Positions 50,860 through 62,940 of a stretch of 64,000 nt of DNA are shown here, one piece after another. The DNA lies in NCBI GenBank assembly GCA_030144725.1, contig JASKMD010000027.1, forward strand, positions 841,533 to 905,532, given 5' to 3'. The notes beneath the pieces were generated by a model that saw nothing but the letters and a program-made list of their open reading frames with translations, was not told the DNA's origin and did not search any database. Position 1 is the first letter of the stretch; each line of letters starts with the position of its first letter. The translations under genes were made by a program, and so were the position numbers. This stretch comes from Haematococcus lacustris (lineage: Eukaryota > Chlorophyta > Chlorophyceae > Chlamydomonadales > Haematococcaceae).

Positions 50860-53800
50860 TTAGGAGGTCGTCACAGTAATGGCGGGAGATCCACACTGCA
50901 TGCAACAAACATGGCCGTGTGTAAGCAACAACTCATGTACGTCAGATATACATAACCATGAAAAGCATTAGTGACTGCTCCTGCGACTGGCGATCTATTG
51001 TGTGTCCACTCCGTCGCCGCACTCACATGTGTGTTGCCATATCCCTCCACCACAACCCAATAGGCTACACCACCAGCTGCAGTGAAGGTGACACGTGACC
51101 GGTTTTCTCCACAAATGCTGCTGTCATCATTAGAAGCTATGGCGGTCTGCAGTCGCAGCAAGGCCAAGCGAGCAAGAATTGAAGCACAACGGTGACCCCG
51201 AGCTTCAAGGATAATTGGCATGCAGGCTGTGCAGATCATTTAGTGACACAACAATTAGGTATGCTAGCATTATGCAGGCAGCCTCCTCCCAGCTATGCTC
51301 CTTGTTGTGGCCTCCCTTGGGATTCCAACCCGTCCTTTAACCACACACCGTGCACTGGAAGCATGTGTTGGGCTGGACCGGGATGACATACAGGAAGCTG
51401 TCCCAAGCAGCCACTCCACTGACGCAGGTGTCCAAGGTGATGGTGCGGGCTGTGCTGCTGCTGGGCAGGAGGTACAGGAAGTCACGGGAACCACGACAGC
51501 TCCAGCTGTTGGCAGCGCCGCATGTGGTGGCTGAGGGGTTGAAGATGGCCACTCCGCTAGCAGGCAGGCCAGCCATTGTGAGTGGTGCCCCGCATGACCC
51601 TGCGCACGAGGCAGACACAGCTTGCTTCCCAGCGCTGCAGTGAGGCAGACTAGCCAGGCAGAGAGGCAGGGTGGTGCCAGCAGCTGGCGGAGGGGCTGGC
51701 CAGTACTGTCAGTACTGCCAGTGAGCAGCCCTGTGTGGCCCTTGAGCCACATGGCATGGCAGTGGGCGGCTAGACAAGGACCATTCCCACAGCACCCGGC
51801 GTGACCGCACCTGGGGGGCCAGGAGGCGGTGAAGAGCTCAAAGGAGAAGGCGTGGGTGACGGGGGCGGGGGAGGAGGTGGTGGAGAAGGAGGGGTGGGGG
51901 GTGGGAGCAGTACAGGGGTTGCGCCGCTGCCAATTGTCACATTGACGGCCGGGCTGCCGCACTGCATGCATCACAACAGTGTTTTCTCTCCAAGATAGCC
52001 AAGCTGATGCTGGTCACGAAGGGTCCAGGACCATAACATGGCTGGTTACGCAGTTGGTCCCGACTGGTAACGAAAAACAAGTATCGCTGCATTTTCTTAA
52101 GCCAAAAACGTTTTTTTATAGATATTATACACAAAAAGACATTTTCGGTTACAAAGCAGCCGAGGCCAGCCAACGCAAGGGTCCGTTTGGTAACGAAAGC
52201 TAGGCCTAGAAAACAAGCTTTTGGTTCCAATCGTTACGTACTACGCAAACAAAAACACTGCATGACACCATGTGCATGGCCTCTTCACACTATCGGCCTG
52301 GCGGCTTGGTGCCACTTGACAAGCAGCATGTGATAATCCACCCACGCCAGCCACCGGGCCATGTTCAAGGCTAAGCAAAAGCCCTGCCATCATGAGCACC
52401 AGGCATGCTCCTTGTTGGCAACGCTCAGTGGCGATGCAATGGCCAGGCAGGGCATCAGGCTACTGCTCATTGCTTTGGTCATTGCACACTGCATTGTGCA
52501 CTGACCAAAGCACACCTTGTGGTACACTGCATCAGCCCAACCCTTGCACACCTTGCCCTGCAGCCTTGCCTAAGGCAGGTGGCAGCCAGTCTACCCGCCC
52601 CACCCGCAGGCACCAGGAAGTGCTAGGCAGAAGGAACGTGGCAGGTGCCTGTTGGATACAGTCCTACAGCACCATCAGGCACTGTCGGGATGAACACCAA
52701 AGCCGTTGGCCCCTCGCTGCAGCAGCCCTCGCACACTGAAGCAGGTCGTCCACCATTTCTTTTGCTAAACTCAGTGAGGGCAAAGTCATATGGTCTCACT
52801 TCATACCTGGAACATAGCATATTACTTGGGAACGGAGGTGACATGAAATGGAGTTCAAAAAAGAAACCGAGAAAAAGTGGGGTTAAGGAGATACATATCA
52901 AGCTGGACAGTATGCCAAGAAAACCGGGCAGTATTCGTATTCGGATGGGCACAAGATACTTTCGAGTGTTTCTATCATCAATCCAACTGTATTTGTGTTT
53001 CAATCTTACCTGTGGATTTCATGACGTTCGACCTTATTAGGGTGTACAGAGCTCTTTTACCTTGTAATATCATACATTCCACGATGACAAAAGGAAGCCA
53101 TCTCAAAAAGGGGACCTCAAACAGTTGTGCACTCTGAAACAATTTTCGTGTGCAAACTTCTGTGAGTGGCCGGTGATCTGATGCACATGGACTCGGCTGC
53201 TCCACTCACGCTTGTGGTGCCATAGCCCTCCACCAAGACCCAGTAGGCTACACCACCAGCTGCAGTGAAGGTGATGCGCGATTGACCTCCCCCACAAGGG
53301 CTGCTGTCGTCATCAAAAGCTACGACGGTCTGCAGCCACAACAAGGCCAAGCAAGCATGACCTGAAGCGCAACGGTGGCCAAGAGCTTCAAGGTTGGGTG
53401 ACTGGCAGGCTGTGCAGATCATTTAGTGACACAACTATAAGGTATGCTAGCATCATGCAGGCAGCCTCCTCCCAGCTATGCTCCTTGTTGTGGCCTCCCT
53501 TGGGATTCCAACCCGTCCTTTAACCACACACCGTGCACTGGAAGCATGTGTTGGGCTGGACCGGGATGACATACAGGAAGCTGTCCCAAGCAGCCACTCC
53601 ACTGACGCAGGTGTCCAAGGTGATGGTGCGGGCTGTGCTGCTGCTGGGCAGGAGGTACAGGAAGTCACGGGAACCACGGCAGCTCCAGCTGTTGGCAGCG
53701 CCGCATGTGGTGGCCGAGGGGTTGAAGATGGACACTCCGCTAGGAGGCAGGCCAGCCATTGTGAGTGGTGCCCCGCATGACCCTGCGCACGAGGCAGACA

Positions 53801-56800
53801 CAGCTTGCTTCCCAGCGCTGCAGTGAGGCAGACTAGCCAGGCAGAGAGGCAGGGTGGTGCCAGCAGCTGGCGGAGGGGCTGGCCAGTGCTGCCAGTACTG
53901 CCAGTGAGCAGCCCTGTGTGGCCCTTGAGCCACAAGGCGTGGCAGTGGGCAGCTATAAGGGAGCCAACCCCACAGCACTTAGCGTCACTGCACCTGGGGG
54001 GCCGGGAGGCGGTGAAGAGCTCAAAGGAGAAGGCGAGGGTGACGGGGGCTTGGGAGGTGGTGGAGAAGGAGGGGTGGGGGGTGGGAGCAGTACAGGGGTT
54101 GCGCTGCTGCTGATTGTCACATTGATGGCCGGGCTGCCGCACTGCATGCATCACACCACGTACATGGCCCCTCACACTTGCGGCCTGGCGGCTTGTTGCC
54201 TCTTGGCAAGCACCATGTGAAGCAACCACCCACGCCAGCCACCTGGCCATGTTCGAGGCTAAGCAAAGGCCCTGCCATCATGAGCACCAGGCGGGGCTGC
54301 CTATTTACAGCACTGAGTGGCTATGCACTGGCCAGGCAGGGCATCAGGCTACTACTCATTGCTTTGGTCAGTGGTACACTACATCAGGCCCACCCCTGCA
54401 CACCTTGCTCTGCAGCCTTGCCTAGGGCAGGTGGCAGCCAGTCTACCTGCCCCAACCGCAGGCACCAGGGAGTGCTAGGCAGCAGAGCCCTGACGGCTGC
54501 CCTGTTGGACCCAGGCCTATGACACCATCAGGCACTATGGGGACGGATGCCAATACTGCTGGCCCCTCAGCGCAGCAGCCCTGGCACACTGCAGCAGGTT
54601 GGCCACCACAGCAGGTGACCTGTTGCGCATGGACTCTGCCGCCCCACTCACGTTTGTGGTGCCAAAGCCCTCCACCACGACCCAGTAGGCTACGCCACTG
54701 GCTGCAGTGAAAGTGACGCGCGATAGAGCGCCACCACAAGGGCTGCTGTCGTCATCGAAAGCTATGACATTCTGCAGCCAAGGCAAAGCCAGGCAAGCAC
54801 GACCAGGAACGTGTTGATAAAGGGCTTGGAGGCATCAATTCTTATCTTCAATAGAAATGGATGAGTGAGGATGGCTGGTAAGAACGGTTGGCGGTGAGTG
54901 CTTGCTCAGCAATCCTGGGGCACGCCGCAGCAGGTGACAGCAGCGGGCAGGCAGGAGCGACTGAGCAGCCTCTTGTCACATGAGGCCTGCACCACCAGCC
55001 AGCCACACACCGTGCACTGGAAGCATGTGTTGGGCTGGACCGGGATGACATACAGGAAGCTGTCCCAAGCAGCCACTCCACTGACACAGGTATCCAAGGT
55101 GATGGTGCGGGCTGTGCTGCTGCTGGGCAGGAGGTACAGGAAGTCACTGGAACCACGGCAACTCCAGCTGTTGGCAGCGCCGCATGTGGTGGCCGAGGGG
55201 TTGAAGATGGACACTCCGCTGGCAGGCAGGCCAGCCATTGTGAGTGGTGTCCCGCACGACCCTGCGCACGAGGCGGACGCAACTTGCTTCCCAGCGCTGC
55301 AGTGAGGCAGACTAGCCAGGCAGAGAGGCAGGGTGGTACCAGCAGCTGGCGGAGGGGCTGGCCAGTGCTGCCAGTACTGCCAGTGAGCAGCCCTGTGTGG
55401 CCCTTGAGCCACAAGGCGTGGCAGTGGGCAGCTATAAGGGAGCCAACCCCACAGCACTTAGCGTCACTGCACCTGGGGGGCCGGGAGGCGGTGAAGAGCT
55501 CAAAGGAGAAGGCGAGGGTGACGGGGGCTTGGGAGGTGGTGGAGAAGGAGGGGAAGGGGGTGGGAGCAGTACTGGGGTTGCGCTGTTGCCGATTGTTACA
55601 TTGATGGCCGGGCTGCCACACTGCATGCATCACACCAAATGCATGGCCTCTCACTCTTGCGGCCTGGTCGTTTGTTGCCTCTTGGCAAGCAGCATGTGAT
55701 AATCCACCCACGCCAGCCACCTGGCCATGTTCAGGGCTAAGCAAATGGCCAGCCATCACGAGCATCAGGCATGCTCCTAGTTGGCAACGCTGAGTGGTGA
55801 TGGAGGGGCCAGGCAGGGCATTAGGCTGCTACTCATGGCTTTGGTCAGTGGTACACTACATCAGGCCCACCCTGCACACCTTGCCCTGCGGACTTGCCTA
55901 GGGCAGGTGGCAGCCAGGACTGCCAGCCCCATCCGCAGGCACCAGGGAGTGCTAGGCAGCAGAGCGCTGACGGCTGCCCTGTTGGACCCAGGCCTATGAC
56001 ACCATCAGGCACTAAGGGGATGGATGCCAATACAGCTGGCCCCTCAGCGCAGCAGCCCTGGCACTCTGCAGCAGGTTGGCCACCTCAGCAGGTGACCTGT
56101 TGCACATGGACTCTGCCGCCCCACTCACGTTTGTGGTGCCAAAGCCCTCCACCACGACCCAGTAGGCCACACCACCAGCTGCAGTGAAAGTGACACGCGA
56201 TAGAGCGCCACCACAAGGGCTGCTGTCGTCATCAGAAGCTATGGCTGTCTGCAGCCAACGCAAGGACAGGCAAGCATGACCAGGAACGTGTTAATGACGG
56301 GCTGGGAGGCATCAATTCTCATCTTCAATTGAAATGGATGAGAAAGGATAGCTGATAAGAACGGTTGGCGGGAAGTGCTTGCTGAGCAATCATCCACAGC
56401 AGGTGACAGCAGCGGGCAGGCAGGAGTGACTGAGCAGCCTCTTGTCCCATGAGGCCTCCACCACCAGCCAGCCACACACCGTGCACTGGAAGCATGTGTT
56501 GGGCTGGACCGGGATGACATACAGGAAGCTGTCCCAAGCAGCCACTCCACTGACGCAGGTGTCCAAGGTGATGGTGCGGGCTGTGCTGCTGCTGGGCAGG
56601 AGGTACAGGAAGTCACGGGAACCACGGCAGCTCCAGCTGTTGGCAGCGCCGCATGTGGTGGCTGAGGGGTTGAAGATGGCCACTCCGCTAGCAGGCAGGC
56701 CAGCCATTGTGAGTGGTGCCCCGCATGACCCTGCGCACGAGGCAGACACAGCTTGCTTCCCAGCGCTGCAGTGAGGCAGACTAGCCAGGCAGAGAGGCAG

Positions 56801-57061
56801 GGTGGTGCCAGCAGCTGGCGGAGGGGCTGGCCAGTGCTGCCAGTACTGCCAGTGAGCAGCCCTGTGTGGCCCTTGAGCCACAAGGCGTGGCAGTGGGCAG
56901 CTATAAGGGAGCCAACCCCACAGCACTTAGCGTCACTGCACCTGGGGGGCCGGGAGGCAGGGGAGGGCTGGGAGGTTGTGGAGGGGGTGGTGATGGCGGT
57001 GATGGTGGTGGCAGGGGTGGCGAGGGTGGCCTGCATGCAATGCAGTGCATGCATCATGTGT
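50860..57061 (-). CDS. multi-module extracellular PPC-domain protein with Pro-rich hinges, 3' part
   Basis: Repeated exon triplets join in phase. Exon B (251 bases: 56730-56480, 55261-55011, 53782-53532, 51599-51349) encodes SCGAPLTMAGLP, NPSATTCGAANSWSC, FLYLLPSSSTARTITLDTC and AAWDSFLYVIP...CFQCT. Exon C (120 bases: 56248-56129, 54771-54652, 53329-53210, 51146-51027) encodes DDDSSPCGGALSRVTFTA, AYWVVVEGFGTTN. Exon A (148-151 bases: 55620-55473, 54141-53994, 51961-51811) encodes CGSPAINVTI then a PPSPPPP hinge. B+C+A is 519 or 522 bases, a whole number of codons. The last exon, 50895-50860, is a short A version (CGSPAITVTTS, TAA). The pattern 'TCxSxxxxDxxLYV ... CG..S.V.F.A..G..Y..VVEGYG ... 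xxNVT' matches bacterial-type pre-peptidase C-terminal (PPC) domains; SPPPP hinges are typical of volvocine cell-wall and matrix glycoproteins. Likely secreted; upstream exons lie beyond 57 kb. Confidence 0.75.
51977..52260. mobile_element. hAT-type MITE, 284 bp
   Basis: AT-rich insertion bounded by CAGTGTTTT and its exact complement AAAACACTG, flanked by 8-bp near-duplications CATCACAA (51969-51976) and CATGACAC (52261-52268). Modules 2 and 3 of the same array show the empty site (GCATCACACCA...). TIRs beginning CAG and 8-bp TSDs are hAT characteristics. No ORF inside; GGTAACGAAA-type motifs repeat internally. Confidence 0.7.
52765..53160. other. second AT-rich insertion in the PPC array
   Basis: About 400 bases of clearly lower GC are present in this intron but absent at the aligned point of modules 3 and 4 (after GCAGGT.GTCCACC). 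No clear terminal repeat or ORF; probably another non-autonomous element or a diverged insertion. Confidence 0.5.
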
Positions 57062-57800
57062 CTGCGCTTGCCCTCTTGATATGCATGCCGTTGCCATAGA
57101 GATGAAGCTATGAGCTGAGGTCATGACCGAGGACACTGCCCCATGGATCTTTCATTGTCTGAACTCACATGGGTTGACCTGCAGGCAAGAGCAGGGCACG
57201 CACACTCAGCTGCAAGCATCTGGGAGTGAGCACTGCCTTCTGTTAAAGCAGTGTACACATTGTGCTGATCAGTTGTGAGGCGCCATCACATCTCACTCAA
57301 GATATGCCATCATGCCACAACTGCACAGGTGTGCCTAGACCCTGTAAGGTGCAGTCGCAGGGTGTGGCCTGCCTATTGTCACCTTCTGCAGGGTAGCGCT
57401 CTGATGGCGCTGCATTGAAGGTAGAGGTAGTGGTGTCACACAAGTAAAACGTCAGCATGGCTGCAGGTGGTCAACAGGATCAGGGCAAGTCACTTGATGT
57501 GCTGCAATAACTTAGCCCACTGCCTGCTCTGCTGATTAAGGTGCCTGTATGCTTCCTGGGCGCCACCTGCTGGCTCCGTGTGCCATGGGCAGGGATTGCC
57601 CTAGCCTGAACTAGATGTTGCTGATGCATCGCCGCCGCCCACGGTTGATCAACAGCAGCAGGACCGTGCGTTATGTTTGAGCTGCATCAGCTTGCACTAG
57701 TACATGCCTGCTGTGGCAAACTGGCAAAATGTCATTCCCTCATGGGGGTTCCAGGTCACAGTGCAGGGGTAGGCACCTGCACTGATACTGCTGTGGATAG
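57062..57800. other. no gene recognised
   Basis: No exon with matching splice sites or domain was seen here. It may be a long intron of the minus-strand extracellular protein gene. Confidence 0.4.
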
Positions 57801-58318
57801 CTATCCTGATGATTCGGCTTCTTGGCAGCTGCATGATAGCCAGCTGGGCATTAGCTTACCGTATTGGCCAGTCGTGCCGCGCTGGCTGGCCACGGGCAGC
57901 AATGAGTTGCAGGGCGCTGAGCTCTGTTCCCAATCACAACAGGGCACAAAGTCCAGCACACAGGGTGAATAGTAGCAGCCAGGCTGGGCTATTAGCGTGG
58001 AGCATGCAGGCGGGGTAAGCACTCTACCTGCAGGCTGATCCATGTCTTGCCCAGAGCTAGGCAGCAGCTATAGGTGGCCAGTCTCAGCACCTCTCAGCTC
58101 ATGGCCACAGCCAGGCATGGCACCACTCACCGCTGTGCAGACAACTGGGCAGCCATTGGAGTACTGGTCCGGCACCGGGCTGCTGAGCATGTTGACCCGG
58201 GAGGTGTACACAGGGCCTCGCAGCCAGGCTGTGTGCAGGGCAACCACACAAGGCAGCGCGATGCTGGTTGCACGCTCTTCACGTGAAGCTGACACACAGG
58301 CAGTGCCATGAGATGCAG

Positions 58319-58402
<84 letters not shown>

Positions 58403-58545
58403 TAGGCAGGAGGCGGCCATGCAATGCGGCAGGCAGGCAGGCAGGGATGCTAGCAGTGTGCTTGGCTGCTGTCCTGACCTGTCCTGATGCTGCCGGGCTG
58501 GACCCTCGAGGTGAAGCTCTGGGTGCTGCTGAAGGTGCAGGGCCT

Positions 58546-58605
<60 letters not shown>

Positions 58606-61600
58606 CAGCTACAGGGGATAGGGAGCCAACAAGCTGTCGGACTCAGTCAGACGCGGCTAGTCTGGGTGATGGGCTGCTTGCATGGTGGCAATTGTGCCAT
58701 ATGCTGTGTGTGTGGGCGCTAGTCCGCTGTACTGCCTCGTGCTTGCAACAACCCGCTCACTTGGCAACAATGGGTTGGCCCCAGCCCGCATCGTAGCTGC
58801 CGATGAGACTGGCATCCATGCACCAGCCCGTTGCCTTGTTCCGCAGGCTGCTGCCCACCACAGACCTGCACCCACACCCACAACCACTGCACTGAGACCC
58901 TGGTCAGCGGACAAGGCCATGGTGGCCTTTGCTAAAGGGTGACATCGAGGCGGGAGGTTGGCTAGTGAAACACTCCAGGCCGCTGGCCCCTGCAGGCCCT
59001 GCAGCAGGCGGAGCGCAGGGCTGGGTGATGTGTGGGGGATGGGGCTGTCCACCCACCACAGGGACCAGTCGTCAGTGGCAGTGCAGCCGTTGCGCTTCAG
59101 CACCACTGCGCGCTGCTGACCCACCGCCCACCCAGCAGGCTGGCACTCAGTCCCTGCGCCAGGCAGGTCCACACACCCTTGTCAGCAGGCCATCATAACT
59201 CTACATGGCACTGTGCACGAGCGCTAGGCCCACGGCCTGCCCCCACAGCCATGATGAGGGCACCCTACAGGGGTCACCTCGCACCTGCTGCTGTGCTGCA
59301 TACTGCCAGGCACCAGGTGGGGTTGGCGGTGGTGCGCAGCCGCAGGTACTCTGCAGCCACACAGCAGCAACTGGTCAGCCGACATGCAGCTTCACACTGC
59401 CATGCAATCCAGGCTGCTAGACAGCTGTGGCTGCTGCCGACGCCTTGGTGTGGCCCTGCACCATACCAGGGCCTACGCCATTGAAGTCGTTAGCAAAAGC
59501 ACACGTCTGGCTGCTGCTCTTGGCACAGATGTCCACCGTGATGTTGCTGCGGTCCACGCTCATGGACTTGATGCGCACCACCAGGCTGGTGCCGGGCTGC
59601 ACCAGGGGCGGGGCAGGGCGGCAGCAGTGGTCAGCGGTGAGCAGGAGGCGCCGGCAACAAGGGGCTAGGTCACGGCTGGGGTCAGCTAGACTCTATCTGT
59701 AGTGCCATAGGGTGTGCTGGGAGGCTCGTGGGCTGTGGAAGGCTGTTGGGGGCTGAGAGTGACATGAAGTAGCAGACCAGCAAGATGCAGCAGTGGTGCG
59801 AGGTCACTGGCAGCAAGACAGGCTTCTGATGACAGTCTGCTGCGGCCTGTGCAGCAGTGCGCTCCAGGCCACCCCACAGCCTGCCTGGAGGGCACAGCAG
59901 CGGCCTGGCCTGTGCTCCGCATGTCCAGCTGGGGCAACAGGCACCCACCAGGGCGAAGCTTCTTCCATAGGCGAGCACAGTGTGCCTGAAGTTGATTGTG
60001 TCTTGCGTTGCGGGGCTGGTCACGGGGTGCTGGTGCACCAGCAGCACTGCCTGCAGCCCCCCAGCCCCTGTCAGGGCGATGTTGGGGCCTGCACACACAC
60101 ATGCACACGCACAAGACATGGCGGTGAGCACAGCACAGCACAGCACAGCACAGCACAGCACAGCACAGCACAGCACAGCACAGCACAGCACAGCACAGCA
60201 CAGCACAGCACAGCACAGCACAGCACAGCACAGCACAGCACAGCACAGCACAGCACAGCACAGCACAGCACAGCACAGCACAGCACAGCAGTGGGCCATT
60301 GGCAGGTTGCCAGAGGCTGCTGAGTGTGCCCTTCCTGCAGGCCTGGTAGCGCCACTGCCCCAGGGCCCACCAGTGTGTGCTTGGCTGCCTGCTGCCTGCC
60401 TGCCTGGCTGCCTGCTGCCTGCCTGCCTGCCTGGCTGCCTGCTGCCTGCCTGCCTGGCTGCCTGCTGCCTGCCTGCCTGGCTGCCTGCTGCCTGCCTGCT
60501 GCCTGCCTGCCTGGCTGCCTGCTGCCTGCCTGCCTGGCTGCCTGCTGCCTGCCTGCCTGGCTGCCTGCTGCCTGCCTGCCTGGCTGCCTGCTGCCTGCCT
60601 GCCTGGCTGCCTGCTGCCTGCCTGCCTGGCTGCCTGCTGCCTGCCTGCCTGCCTGCCTGCTGCCTGCCTGCCTGGCTGCCTGCTGCCTGCCTGCCTGGCT
60701 GCCTGCTGCCTGCCTGCCTGGCTGCCTGCTGCCTGCCTGCCTGGCTGCCTGCTGCCTGCCTGCCTGGCTGCCTGCTGCCTGCCTGCCTGGCTGCCTGCTG
60801 CCTGCCTGCCTGGCTGCCTGCTGCCTGCCTGCCTGGCTGCCTGCTGCCTGCCTGCCTGGCTGCCTGCTGCCTGCCTGCCTGGCTGCCTGCTGCCTGCCTG
60901 CCTGGCTGCCTGCTGCCTGCCTGCCTGGCTGCCTGCTGCCTGCCTGCCTGGCTGCCTGCTGCCTGCCTGCCTGGCTGCCTGCTGCCTGCCTGCCTGGCTG
61001 CCTGCTGCCTGCCTGCCTGCCTGCCTGGCTGCCTGCTGCCTGCCTGCTGCCTGCCTGCTGCCTGCTGCCTGCCTGCCTGGCTGCCTGCTGCCTGCCTGCT
61101 GCCTGCCTGCTGCCTGCTCACCCCCGTCATACTGGTAGCTGAGGAAGAAGTCTGACCCGCCCCAGCCTGTGAGGCGCAGCGCCTGGGTGGGCCCGGTCCA
61201 GTGCACTGTCAGGCTGCGGGTCGTGATGGCCCCTGCCGGCAGGTTGCTGGGGTTGATGACCTGCAGGGCGCACCCAGCACTGGCAAGGTGAGGTGGCAGG
61301 CTCGGTGGTGGAGTGGAGAGCACGCCAGCTGGTGTAACCAACTCACTGGGTAGTTGGCCAACCCCATCCTGTAGATGTGAGGACTGCTGAAGCACCTGCC
61401 AGTAGCAAGCAGGGAATTCAGGGCAACCAGGGGCAGTGGGGGCAGTGGGTTCGAGTTAGGGTTCCCTGACACCTGAGCACATCAGGCTGTGACTGTCACC
61501 AGCATAGATGACCAGGGGACATTCATTGGGCATGGCTGAGGCCCCATGCTCTCCTCTAGCAGTTGACTCCCTTGCACTGGACCCATGCAGGTGGTGGGCG

Positions 61601-62100
61601 GTGCTAGGTGGGCTGGAGAGGGGCTGCAGACTGACTTGATATCTCCACCGGTGCCGTTGGCATTGTATGGTGCGTAGAAGGAGGTTTGGTAGCCCATGAT
61701 GCAGGACCTGCAGGGGTAGGAGGACAGGCAGCTGGTGCGCAAAAGCAGCCGCTAGCTAGTGGATGCTTAGCCACATGGAGCGGTGCAGCCTGAGACAGAT
61801 ATGGGCTGAAGGCAGGGCTGAGGGCTTATGAGGACACCATCTCGGCAGAGGGTTGGTCGGCTCCTTATGCTCCACACGCACCCGTCACCATAGTCAGCCA
61901 CCTGCCAGTGGACACAGCAGCAGCAGCAGCTGGTTACAATGCAAGCGATGCCAAGCCACTGCTCCACTTCAGCATCCTGGCTGCTGCAGCGGCAGCCTTG
62001 CTGAGGGTCACACAGCTAGCAGGTGGCAAGGCACATGGCAGTGGCGCAGCAGCAGCGCCGCCTCACCTGACCATCCGTGTCGTAGGCTCCGCTGTGGTCC
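57801..62100 (-). CDS. probable upstream exons of an extracellular multi-domain protein (CUB-like and lectin-like pieces)
   Basis: Several minus-strand exon-like islands with good splice sites: one ending YDTDGQ (donor near 62069), then VADYGDGCVWSIRSRPTLC (near 61900), SCIMGYQTSFYAPYNANGTG (near 61700-61630), AITTRSLTVHWTGPTQALRL and TGWGGSDFFLSYQYDGG (61240-61130), IALTGAGGLQAVLLVHQHPV (60080-59950), TSLVVRIKSMSVDRSNITVD then ICAKSSSQTCAFANDFNGVG (59600-59475), CTATDDWSLWWVD (near 59060), and LRNKATGWCMDASLIGSYDA (near 58850-58770). The start and end of a CUB domain are suggested by 'DG..DYGDGCVWSI' and 'SLTVHWTG..LRL..GG.DFFLSYQY'; NKATGWCMD is ricin-B-lectin-like. They may be the 5' part of the PPC gene, since orientation and extracellular character agree, but I could not verify the joins. 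Confidence 0.35.
58317..58440. repeat. (GGCA)n tetranucleotide array
   Basis: About 20 perfect GGCA units (58319-58400), then a degenerate continuation. Probably intronic. Confidence 0.95.
58546..58604. repeat. (CAG)n trinucleotide array
   Basis: About 19 perfect CAG units. CAG/GCA tracts also occur at 4783-4803, 5030-5063 (as CTG) and 30470-30500. Confidence 0.95.
60126..60291. repeat. (CACAG)n pentanucleotide array
   Basis: About 33 perfect CACAG units, probably within an intron of the minus-strand gene. Stop-free ORFs across it are repeat artefacts. Confidence 0.95.
60379..61120. repeat. 23-bp minisatellite
   Basis: More than 25 copies of a 23-base unit (CTGCCTGCTGCCTGCC then TGCCTGG) with a few 19- or 27-base variants at the ends and near 60650. 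It lies between the exon-like islands at 61130 and 60080, so it is probably an intron. The apparent QAGRQQAG proteins are artefacts. Confidence 0.93.
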
Positions 62101-62440
62101 ACTGTGCAAAGCAGCATAGGCGCATGACAGCACAGGTCAGGCCCTGGCCCTGTCAAATGACCCACGATGCAACACCTGCTGCCTGCTGCCTCATGTCTGC
62201 CTGGTATCAATGGAAGCCCAGGGACTGCACTGAAGAAGGCTAGCTGATGATGGCATGCATGCAGCCAACAGTGCCAGGACACGATGTGGTTCCTCCCCAG
62301 ATCTGCCTGGTACAACCAATGCCCTGTAACTTCTACCTTGCCGCAACCAATGCCCAGTAACTTCTACCTTGCCCAGCCTGCCATAACTGCCAAGTCTCCC
62401 CAGGCTGGGCAGGGCCAGGGTGAGGCCCAGGTGAGGGTGA

Positions 62441-62940
62441 NNNNNNNNNNNNNNNNNNNNNNNNNNNNNNNNNNNNNNNNNNNNNNNNNNNNNNNNNNNN
62501 NNNNNNNNNNNNNNNNNNNNNNNNNNNNNNNNNNNNNNNNNNNNNNNNNNNNNNNNNNNNNNNNNNNNNNNNNNNNNNNNNNNNNNNNNNNNNNNNNNNN
62601 NNNNNNNNNNNNNNNNNNNNNNNNNNNNNNNNNNNNNNNNNNNNNNNNNNNNNNNNNNNNNNNNNNNNNNNNNNNNNNNNNNNNNNNNNNNNNNNNNNNN
62701 NNNNNNNNNNNNNNNNNNNNNNNNNNNNNNNNNNNNNNNNNNNNNNNNNNNNNNNNNNNNNNNNNNNNNNNNNNNNNNNNNNNNNNNNNNNNNNNNNNNN
62801 NNNNNNNNNNNNNNNNNNNNNNNNNNNNNNNNNNNNNNNNNNNNNNNNNNNNNNNNNNNNNNNNNNNNNNNNNNNNNNNNNNNNNNNNNNNNNNNNNNNN
62901 NNNNNNNNNNNNNNNNNNNNNNNNNNNNNNNNNNNNNNNN
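62441..62940. other. assembly gap, exactly 500 N
   Basis: Second gap of exactly 500 N. It separates the extracellular-protein exons from the uridine kinase exon, both on the minus strand. Confidence 0.95.

Larger units (their letters stand above)
51027..56942 (-). repeat. four-copy tandem genomic repeat of PPC module, unit about 1.45 kb
   Basis: Corresponding exon-C starts are at 51146, 53329, 54771 and 56248; spacing is about 1.44-1.48 kb except for 2.18 kb in the first interval, which holds two extra insertions. Introns as well as exons are conserved, so the duplications are recent genomic tandem events. Confidence 0.88.

Noticed and set aside
53453..54250. 265-aa ORF across a PPC module in another frame, and similar ones in the other modules
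   Set aside because: They ignore the phase-consistent splice sites and mix frames; the exon-triplet model explains all four modules.
59682..61395. Long Gln/Ala/Gly/Arg-rich ORFs (QAGRQQAG type) and their Cys/Leu-rich antisense partners
   Set aside because: They come from the 23-bp minisatellite and the CACAG array; splice-bounded exon islands on either side indicate intron.
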